From UBA1067 sp963661055 (lineage in GTDB: Bacteria; Verrucomicrobiota; Kiritimatiellia; RFP12; UBA1067): a DNA stretch of 5,610 bases. Both the position numbers and the translations under genes were made by a program. The notes beneath the pieces were generated by a model. It saw only the letters and a list, made by a program, of their open reading frames with translations. It made no database searches and was not told where the DNA came from. Shown in pieces: positions 1-5,473 of the stretch (positions are counted from its first letter, which is position 1; the number at the start of each line of letters is the position of its first letter). The DNA is taken from assembly GCA_963661055.1 (NCBI GenBank), contig CAVLAC010000114.1, positions 1 through 5,610 of the forward strand, written 5' to 3'.

Positions 1-132
1 ATCCTGCGACTGTCTGAGGAGGTCTTCCCTGCCGCGGGTGCTTCGTTCGGTTACGAAGTGTTCGTGTTTCGCGGTGAAACATTGGCAGGGGTTGATGAGG
101 CTTCCCAGTTTGCAGAATCAAAGAAAGAATAA
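1..132 (+). CDS. 3' end of an unidentified protein gene upstream of rpsO
   Basis: A frame open from the first base encodes 43 residues and ends at TAA 130-132, five bases before the rpsO start. The visible tail contains an FGYEVFVFRGE stretch and a polar, lysine-rich end (ESKKE). I do not recognise the family from this fragment. In many bacteria the gene just before rpsO is truB (tRNA pseudouridine synthase) or ribF (riboflavin kinase/FAD synthetase), so either is a positional guess. The usual RibF C-terminal pattern is not evident, and a degenerate TruB C-terminal domain is possible. The tight spacing and shared strand suggest co-transcription with rpsO. The start lies outside the window. 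That this is a real coding end is fairly likely; its identity is open. Confidence 0.65.
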   Translation: MLRLSEEVFPAAGASFGYEVFVFRGETLAGVDEASQFAESKKE

Positions 133-137
133 GTAAA

Positions 138-398
138 ATGAAGATCGATAAAGCGGCAATTAAGAGCGAGTTCCAGCGTCATGAGCGCGACACGGGTTCG
201 AGCGAAGTTCAGATTGCTATTTTGACGAAGGAGATTGAGGCTCTGACGGCGCACCTCAAGGCGAATAAGAAGGATCATAGCTCGCGCTACGGGCTTCTGC
301 GCAAGGTTCAGAACCGCCGCACGCTTCTCGACTACTTGAAGCGTGAAAATCTCGAGAGCTACAAGACTCTTATCGCTAAGCTCGGCATTCGCCGTTAA
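138..398 (+). CDS. rpsO: 30S ribosomal protein S15
   Basis: This encodes 86 residues, close to the usual 88-89 of bacterial S15, a four-helix protein that binds the central domain of 16S rRNA early in assembly of the small-subunit platform. The family core is plain: DTGSSEVQIAILT at about residues 15-27, KKDHSSRYGLLRKV at about 44-57, NRRTLLDYLKR just after, and the terminal LIAKLGIRR. The conserved D-H-x-S-R segment that contacts 16S rRNA is intact. ATG 138 is the only start that gives the full N-terminus. It is preceded by an A-rich tract (AAAGAAAGAATAAGTAAA) with no clear Shine-Dalgarno. The gene precedes pnp, as in E. coli and many other bacteria. S15 represses its own mRNA in several species, but no such structure is evident here. 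Confidence 0.97.
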   Translation: MKIDKAAIKSEFQRHERDTGSSEVQIAILTKEIEALTAHLKANKKDHSSRYGLLRKVQNRRTLLDYLKRENLESYKTLIAKLGIRR

Positions 399-404
399 GC
401 GTAC

Positions 405-427
405 GGGCGGGGCAGTGCCCCGCTTTT
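405..427 (+). terminator. Hairpin plus T-tract between rpsO and pnp
   Basis: A perfect 7-bp GC-rich stem (GCGGGGC 407-413, GCCCCGC 417-423) closes a 3-nt AGT loop and is followed directly by TTTT 424-427. It begins nine bases after the rpsO stop. Two G-T pairs (G406-T424, G405-T425) could extend the stem. The form fits an intrinsic terminator, but the T-run is short, so partial read-through into pnp is likely. A hairpin here could also protect the rpsO 3' end or act in pnp mRNA decay; E. coli has both a terminator and an RNase III-processed hairpin between these genes. Which role applies here is inference. Confidence 0.65.
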
Positions 428-458
428 GCCTTTACAAACAGTAAAAGAAAAGATAAAT

Positions 459-2570
459 ATGCAAGGTACAAAGCAGTTCAAGGTCAATATTGCGGGAACG
501 GACCTCGTGATTGAGACTGGGCTTCTGGCGCAGCAGGCGGCAGGGGCAGTCACCGTTTCGTATGGTGACACAACCGTCTTTACGGCGGTTACGAATACAG
601 ACACGCCGCGGGAAGGAATTGACTTCTTTCCGCTTCAGTGTGAATATCGCGAAAAGTTCTACGCGGCGGGCAAGTTCCCTGGTGGCTTTTTCAAGCGCGA
701 GGCACGCCCGACGAGCAAGGAAATCCTCACGGCGCGTATGTGCGACCGCCCGATTCGTCCGCTTTTCCCCGATGGCTACTACAACGATGTCCAGGTCAAC
801 TCGACGCTTATCCAGTCCGATGGTACGCGTGAGGCGGACTTCCTCGCGGTAAACGCGTCATCTGCCGCGCTCCACATCAGTGAGATTCCATTTATGGGAC
901 CGATTGGGTGCGTGCGTATTGGGCGCATCAATGGTGAGTGGATTATTAACCCGACCCACGAGCAGAAGGCTAAGAGCGATATCGACCTCCTTTACGCGGG
1001 TCTTCGCGGCAAATTTCTGATGATGGAAGGTTCCGCCGCTGAAATTAGCGACGAGGATTTCGTGGCCGCGCTCAAGCGTGCTCATGAGGAAGTTGAGAAG
1101 ATTATCGACCTCCAAATTGAAATGCGCCGCGCTCTCGGTAAGCCTGATAAGGATATTAAGGATATTCCTCAGCCCGCAGATAAGATGGACTTTATGCGCA
1201 AGGAAGGCGGCGAGGCACTCGCGGCGGCTTTGCTCATTAAGGGTAAGCTTGAGCGTCAGGGTAAGGTCAGCGCGATTAAGGAAGACCTCCTCAAGAAGGT
1301 CGCTGAAAAGTGGCCCGAGGTTGACGCGGTTGGCTTCGTTCACCTCTTCGATGCGCTCGAAATTGAGACGGTCCGTAAGAATGTCCTTGAGAAGGGACTT
1401 CGTATTGACGGACGCGCCCAGCACGAGATTCGTCCACTTTCCGCGCAGGTCGGCGTTCTGCCGCGTTTGCACGGTAGCGCCATCTTCTCGCGCGGCGAAA
1501 CTCAGTCCTTCGCGACGGTTACGCTTGGTACGAAGAAGGATGCGCAGGAGCTCGACTCGGTGACGGGCGGTGAAGCCTCTAAGCGCTTTATGCTTCATTA
1601 CAACTTCCCGCCCTACTGCACGGGCGAAGTCGGTCGTCTTGGTTCTACGGGTCGCCGCGAAATTGGGCATGGCGCACTCGCCGAACGCTCGATTGCGGAA
1701 GTCCTGCCAGATGATTTCCCCTATTCGATTCGCGTCGTTTCGGAAATCATGGGCTCGAATGGTTCGTCCTCGATGGCGTCGATTTGCAACGGATGCCTCG
1801 CGCTTATGGATGCGGGCGTTCCGTTGAAGCGCACGGTCGCGGGTATCTCGATTGGTCTCTTCACGAACGAAGACCAGTCCCAGAAGGTGCTCGTCACCGA
1901 TATTCTCGGTGCGGAAGACCACTGCGGCGACATGGACTTCAAGGTCGGTGGTACGCGCAAGGGTATCACGGGCTTCCAGGTCGACCTCAAACTGCGCGGT
2001 CTTACATGGGATCTCGTCGAGGGTGCTATTAAGGCGGCGCACGATGCGCGTCTTAAGATCATCGACTTTATGGAATCCGTCATCCCAGCTCCGCGTGGCG
2101 AGCTCAATAAGTATGCGCCGCGGATTGAGGAAATGCAGATTCCTGTCGACAAGATTGGTGCTTTGATTGGTCCTGGTGGCGCGAATATTCGCGGCATTGT
2201 TGAGACGACGGGTGCCCAAATCGACATTGACGACGATGGTAAGGTCTCCATCTTCGCGACCTCGCTTGAATCGATGAATGCCGCGAAGGAAGCGGTCGGC
2301 AAGGTGACGGCAGTTGCGGAACCTGGCAAGATTTACGAGGGCACCGTGAAGGGCGTTAAGGACTTTGGTGCATTCGTGGAGATTCTGCCGGGTCTCGAAG
2401 GCCTCTGCCACATTTCCGAGCTCAGCGACCGCCGCGTGCCTAGCGTGGAAGTCGTCTGCAAGGTCGGCGATAAGATGCGCGTAAAGTGCCTCGATGTCGA
2501 TGAACGCGGACGCATCAAGCTTTCGCGTCGTGCGGCAATGGCTGAACTTGACGCGCAGGCTCAGAAGTAA
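459..2570 (+). CDS. pnp: Polynucleotide phosphorylase (polyribonucleotide nucleotidyltransferase)
   Basis: This is a 3'-5' phosphorolytic exoribonuclease that releases nucleoside diphosphates and acts as a ring-shaped trimer in mRNA decay. From ATG 459 it has 703 residues (E. coli 711). Domain order is complete: first RNase PH domain to about 145 with the RNA-contacting loop GGFFKREARPTSKE; a helical linker domain about 150-300; the second RNase PH domain from about 311, with FSRGETQSFATVTLGT, a YCTGEVGRLGSTGRREIGHG segment and the ILGAEDHCGDMDFKVGGT catalytic stretch; a KH domain with its GPGG loop at 571-574; and an S1 domain about 623-693. D487 and D493 align with the metal-binding D486/D492 of E. 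coli. A TTG at 426 would add 11 residues, but it lies in the T-tract of the upstream hairpin and the extension is unlike the family, so ATG 459 is preferred. The leader is A-rich without a strong Shine-Dalgarno. The C-terminus ends soon after S1, with no long tail. Confidence 0.97.
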   Translation: MQGTKQFKVNIAGTDLVIETGLLAQQAAGAVTVSYGDTTVFTAVTNTDTPREGIDFFPLQCEYREKFYAAGKFPGGFFKREARPTSKEILTARMCDRPIRPLFPDGYYNDVQVNSTLIQSDGTREADFLAVNASSAALHISEIPFMGPIGCVRIGRINGEWIINPTHEQKAKSDIDLLYAGLRGKFLMMEGSAAEISDEDFVAALKRAHEEVEKIIDLQIEMRRALGKPDKDIKDIPQPADKMDFMRKEGGEALAAALLIKGKLERQGKVSAIKEDLLKKVAEKWPEVDAVGFVHLFDALEIETVRKNVLEKGLRIDGRAQHEIRPLSAQVGVLPRLHGSAIFSRGETQSFATVTLGTKKDAQELDSVTGGEASKRFMLHYNFPPYCTGEVGRLGSTGRREIGHGALAERSIAEVLPDDFPYSIRVVSEIMGSNGSSSMASICNGCLALMDAGVPLKRTVAGISIGLFTNEDQSQKVLVTDILGAEDHCGDMDFKVGGTRKGITGFQVDLKLRGLTWDLVEGAIKAAHDARLKIIDFMESVIPAPRGELNKYAPRIEEMQIPVDKIGALIGPGGANIRGIVETTGAQIDIDDDGKVSIFATSLESMNAAKEAVGKVTAVAEPGKIYEGTVKGVKDFGAFVEILPGLEGLCHISELSDRRVPSVEVVCKVGDKMRVKCLDVDERGRIKLSRRAAMAELDAQAQK

Positions 2571-2574
2571 AGGA
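2569..2574 (+). promoter_or_regulatory. Shine-Dalgarno for the CcdA-thioredoxin gene
   Basis: AAAGGA begins inside the pnp stop codon and lies 8 nt before ATG 2583. It is the only clear Shine-Dalgarno in front of an annotated gene start in this window. Its overlap with the pnp stop suggests that ribosomes ending pnp could restart on this gene. Confidence 0.6.
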
Positions 2575-2582
2575 CGCGCGAG

Positions 2583-3593
2583 ATGAACTTCGTGATGACT
2601 TTCCTAGAAGGTCTCGCCTCGTTCATCTCGCCGTGCATTCTGCCGCTTCTCCCCGTCTATCTGCTCTATTTCGCGGGTGGGGAGAGCGCGGCAAAAAAGC
2701 GTACGCTCCTCGGGGCGTGCGCTTTCGCTTTTGGTTTTTCTCTCGTTTTCATTGCCCTCGGAGTCTTCGCGGGCACGCTGGGCGCACTCCTGAGCGCACA
2801 TCGTCCGTTTGTATCTGCCGCGTGTGGTGCGCTCATCGTCCTCTTTGGGCTTTCTTATCTCGGACTTTTCAGGCTTCCATTTTCAGGTAGCGCGGCACAT
2901 AAGCCGCCCGCCCCCACTTTTGTCGGAGCATTCGTCTTTGGTCTCGCCTACGCCGTTTCGCTGACCCCGTGCGTAGGGGTATTCTTGGGCGCGGCACTTG
3001 CAACTGCCGCGCAGGGGGCAAGTGTTCTCAAGGGCGCGGCACTTCTCGCGACCTATGCGCTTGGGCTTGCCATCCCATTTATTCTTTCCGCACTCTTCAT
3101 TGACAAGCTAAAAGGAGTTATTATGGGCATAAAGAAGCATTATAAGGTGATAAACCCGATTTGCGGGGCACTCCTTCTCCTTTTTGGCGTGGGAATGATG
3201 GTAAAGGCGTTCGCGACCGCGCCTACGCCGTCCGTCCCCACAAATACGCCGACGGCGACGCCTGCAAAGGAGGTTGTTGCCCCTAAAGATGTCTCTAAGG
3301 AAGCCTTTACTCAGGAAGTCCTCGCGGCAGAAGTGCCTGTGGTTGTCGACTTTTGGGCACCGTGGTGCGGACCTTGCCGTCGTATGGCACCTATTCTCGA
3401 TGAACTCGCGGCAAATAGCAACGGACGCTACAAAGTTGTGAAGGTAAATGTGGATAATGCGCAGGAACTTGCCGAAAAGTATGGCGTAAACGCCATTCCC
3501 AATATCGTCCTCTTTGAGAAGGGCAAGGTAAAGGCGCGGAGCATTGGGATGTGCTCGGCGGGTGAATTGCGGACGCGGCTGGGGCTCCCGTAA
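2583..3593 (+). CDS. CcdA/DsbD-type membrane thiol transporter fused to a thioredoxin domain
   Basis: This 336-residue protein joins a six-helix CcdA-like domain (membrane segments near 8-31, 41-66, 76-97, 111-137, 149-173 and 189-212) to a thioredoxin domain (about 235-336) through a Pro/Thr/Ala-rich linker (about 211-232). CcdA/DsbD proteins pass electrons from cytoplasmic thioredoxin across the membrane to extracytoplasmic thiol proteins. The two redox cysteines expected in helices 1 and 4 are present as SPC (C18) and TPC (C130). The thioredoxin domain has WCGPC (C262, C265) and a cis-proline at P306 in AIPNIVLF, where Asn replaces the commoner Thr. Positive charges cluster in loops 1-2 (KKR) and 5-6 (KLK, KKHYK), predicting both ends outside, so the thioredoxin would act outside the cytoplasm like the DsbD C-terminal domain. 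No DsbD alpha domain or cytochrome c assembly gene is nearby, so substrates are unknown. The start has AAAGGA at 8 nt. Confidence 0.9.
   Translation: MNFVMTFLEGLASFISPCILPLLPVYLLYFAGGESAAKKRTLLGACAFAFGFSLVFIALGVFAGTLGALLSAHRPFVSAACGALIVLFGLSYLGLFRLPFSGSAAHKPPAPTFVGAFVFGLAYAVSLTPCVGVFLGAALATAAQGASVLKGAALLATYALGLAIPFILSALFIDKLKGVIMGIKKHYKVINPICGALLLLFGVGMMVKAFATAPTPSVPTNTPTATPAKEVVAPKDVSKEAFTQEVLAAEVPVVVDFWAPWCGPCRRMAPILDELAANSNGRYKVVKVNVDNAQELAEKYGVNAIPNIVLFEKGKVKARSIGMCSAGELRTRLGLP
3111..3117 (+). promoter_or_regulatory. Candidate internal ribosome binding site for a separate thioredoxin product
   Basis: AAAGGAG lies 5 nt before an in-frame ATG at 3123 (Met181 of the CcdA-thioredoxin fusion). 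Starting there gives 156 residues: a basic n-region (GIKKHYK), a hydrophobic stretch (about 190-207 of the full protein), an AFA sequence suited to signal peptidase I, then the linker and complete thioredoxin domain. It is a stronger Shine-Dalgarno than any at the annotated starts here. It could be chance, because the bases also encode ordinary residues (K-G-V). Confidence 0.35.
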
Positions 3594-3596
3594 GCA

Positions 3597-5036
3597 ATGG
3601 GTGTTATTCTCGAGAGCGAGCGACGCGGATGGAAAGCGCGCGGCTTTTTGTTCCTTCTCTATGCGCTTTTGACGCTTGGGGCTGTGACAATGGTGTATCC
3701 GTTCGCCGTTATGCTTACGGCGAGTTGCTCCTCGAGTTATGATTATGCGCGGCATAGTCCAGTTTTGGACGCACTCTTTGACCGCAGTGACCGCTTTATG
3801 CGGTCTATTGCCCTAAGATTCCGCGTCTTCCCGCGTGCACTTTATCCCGCCGATGCCCCCGCGAATTGGACGAGTTGGGAATCTGTTGCCAAAGACCGCG
3901 CGGCAGTTCGTGCTTTTGCCGCGAAGGAATTGGCAAAATACGAAGCCCCCGCTGAGCAGCAAAAAGCACGCGAAAAGGCGAGAGAATTGCAAGAAATGCT
4001 TCTTTCGACGGATCCCGCCGATACAAGTTGCTATTACGATCCGCGTGATGTGGCGCGATTTGTGCAGGCGAAATACGGAACTCTCGAGAACCTAAATGCC
4101 GCGTGGCCGATTCCGCATAAGTCGTTCTTTACTATCTCTTTCTCAGCGGAATCTAAGGTCTTGCCTGGCACAAAGCGTCCGAACGACCCTAAGTTCGCGA
4201 CTTGGCTCGAGCTTAAGCGCAGTTATCTGACGCGCGCGGCAGAACGCGGAGATTGGGTCTCCCGCACCCTCCCAGCTGACTTATGTGACCCGAAAGTGGC
4301 GGAGAGCGTCCGTGCCGCGCTTGCGGTGCAATTTCTTGACCACGGATGGCGCGATTTCTTTGAGGGGGCATTCGCAAACTATCGGCTTGTAAGTGACTAT
4401 CTCTTTCTGCGCGGCAGAGCCTTCGTAAATACAATAATACTCGTTGTTTTGTCGATTTTAGCGTCCCTAACCGTGAATCCCCTCGCGGCATATGCCCTGT
4501 CGCGCTTCCGTCTAAGGGGCACGGAAAAGATACTGCTCTTTTTGCTCGCGACAATGGCATTCCCTGCGGCAGTTACGGCAATACCGGGCTTTTTGCTTAT
4601 TCGCGACTTTGGGCTACTCAATACATTTGCCGCGCTCGTTCTTCCTACGGTAGCGAACGGAATGGGGATTTTCATTCTCAAGGGATTCTTTGATGCTTTG
4701 CCGCGTGAGCTTTATGAGGCGGCGGCAATTGATGGGGCGAACGAGTGGACCGTGTTCCTAAAGATTACCTTGCCTTTGACCGCACCGATTCTCGCCGTCA
4801 ATGCGCTTTATGCCTTTATTCACGCCTATGCTTCGTGGGAGTGGGCATTTCTCGTCTGTCAAAAGGAGTCCCATTGGACGCTTGCCGTGTGGATGTATCA
4901 GCTTTCCCAGACTTTTGCACACCAGCCGTGGTGCGTGATGGCGGGGTTCGTGGTTGTGTCCATTCCGACCGCCTTCGTCTTTCTTGTCTGCCAAAAGGTC
5001 ATCCTGCGCGGCATCGTCCTCCCCAGTATGAAATAG
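3597..5036 (+). CDS. MalG-type ABC sugar transporter permease with a large extracytoplasmic insertion
   Basis: This 479-residue inner-membrane protein is a permease subunit of a binding-protein-dependent importer of the carbohydrate type. The cytoplasmic EAA loop, which docks on the ATPase, is clear at about 374-395: EAAAIDGANEWTVF, then ITLPL. Membrane segments lie near 16-41, 276-299, 312-334, 342-363, 395-421 and 447-467, and the C-terminus (GIVLPSMK) is MalG-like. Family members are usually about 270-300 residues. The excess, roughly 47-257, sits in the TM1-TM2 loop, which is external in MalG. It holds a charged, probably helical stretch (about 97-136) and a YGTLENLNAAW segment (160-170). 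After it the normal pattern resumes with ANYRLV and RAFVNT. The gene starts 3 nt after the preceding stop with no visible Shine-Dalgarno, suggesting translational coupling. Its MalF-type partner, binding protein and ATPase are absent here. The substrate cannot be assigned. Confidence 0.92.
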   Translation: MGVILESERRGWKARGFLFLLYALLTLGAVTMVYPFAVMLTASCSSSYDYARHSPVLDALFDRSDRFMRSIALRFRVFPRALYPADAPANWTSWESVAKDRAAVRAFAAKELAKYEAPAEQQKAREKARELQEMLLSTDPADTSCYYDPRDVARFVQAKYGTLENLNAAWPIPHKSFFTISFSAESKVLPGTKRPNDPKFATWLELKRSYLTRAAERGDWVSRTLPADLCDPKVAESVRAALAVQFLDHGWRDFFEGAFANYRLVSDYLFLRGRAFVNTIILVVLSILASLTVNPLAAYALSRFRLRGTEKILLFLLATMAFPAAVTAIPGFLLIRDFGLLNTFAALVLPTVANGMGIFILKGFFDALPRELYEAAAIDGANEWTVFLKITLPLTAPILAVNALYAFIHAYASWEWAFLVCQKESHWTLAVWMYQLSQTFAHQPWCVMAGFVVVSIPTAFVFLVCQKVILRGIVLPSMK

Positions 5037-5090
5037 CCTATGAAAAGTGCCGCGCCAACTTCTCGCTATACATTGTTGATTGTCACTTGG

Positions 5091-5177
5091 AAGGGCGACG
5101 ACATTCTAAAAGATTGCCTTGATTCACTCGTAAGGGCGACGACATTCTAAAAGATTGCCTTGATTCACTCGTAAGGG
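5091..5177 (+). repeat. Perfect 41-bp tandem duplication inside the glycosyltransferase
   Basis: Copy 1 is 5091-5131 and copy 2 is 5132-5172, identical at all 41 positions. A partial third copy of five bases (AAGGG, 5173-5177) follows. The AAGGG at both ends of the presumed single-copy ancestor gives the microhomology needed for replication slippage. As 41 is not a multiple of three, the second copy changes frame, and its TAA at 5148-5150 then falls in frame. Adding a third copy would not rescue translation, since that stop would remain; only loss of a copy would. Confidence 0.95.
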
Positions 5178-5459
5178 TACTTTCCGTTATGCCACCGTGC
5201 GTGGTGGTGGATAATGCGCCACTTGAATCGACACGAACCCTTTGCGCGGCGTATCCGTTCGTCACCTATGTTGCCGCGTCGCATAACTTAGGATTCGCAG
5301 GCGGGAATAATCTCGGGCTACCTTATTGCAAGACTGACTACATCTGCCTCCTTAATAATGATACACGCGTTTTGGCGGACTCGTTTAGTCCGCTCATGGA
5401 CTTCCTTGACGCACACCCTCACGCGGCAGTTGCACAGGGTACACTCGTCTTGCCGCAAT

Positions 5460-5473
5460 GGGGGGGGGGGGGG
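5460..5473 (+). repeat. Homopolymer run of 14 G within the glycosyltransferase
   Basis: Fourteen consecutive G follow T5459 and precede TAC 5474, encoding Trp then four Gly. At 14 G the flanking family sequence (LVLPQ before, YDDCGTRLTHWGLQHHR after) is in one frame. With 15 G translation would end at the TGA 5533-5535 of the present numbering, and with 13 G at the TGA 5592-5594. Such runs slip readily during replication and are typical of phase-variable surface-glycan genes. They are also a common site of sequencing error. Confidence 0.93.

Noticed and set aside
426..458. TTG start at 426 giving pnp 11 extra N-terminal residues
   Set aside because: The codon falls in the T-tract of the rpsO-pnp hairpin and has no ribosome binding site. 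The extension does not resemble PNPase N-termini, whereas ATG 459 gives a normal start and length.
431..459. Possible promoter for pnp (TTTACA at 431 and TAAATA at 454, 17 nt apart)
   Set aside because: The would-be -10 element overlaps the pnp start codon, so transcription would begin inside the gene. The A-rich leader alone makes such matches likely.
858..2411. 517-codon open frame on the - strand across pnp
   Set aside because: It lies wholly within the conserved pnp coding region. Its translation has no recognisable motif and is rich in Arg, Asn and Leu, as expected of the complement of biased codons.
3108..3755. 215-codon open frame on the - strand over the thioredoxin domain and permease start
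   Set aside because: It is antisense to two well-supported genes. Its translation is full of Arg/His runs with no domain pattern.
5091..5177. CRISPR-like repeat array
   Set aside because: The two 41-bp copies abut directly with no spacer and lie inside a coding frame, so this is a simple tandem duplication.
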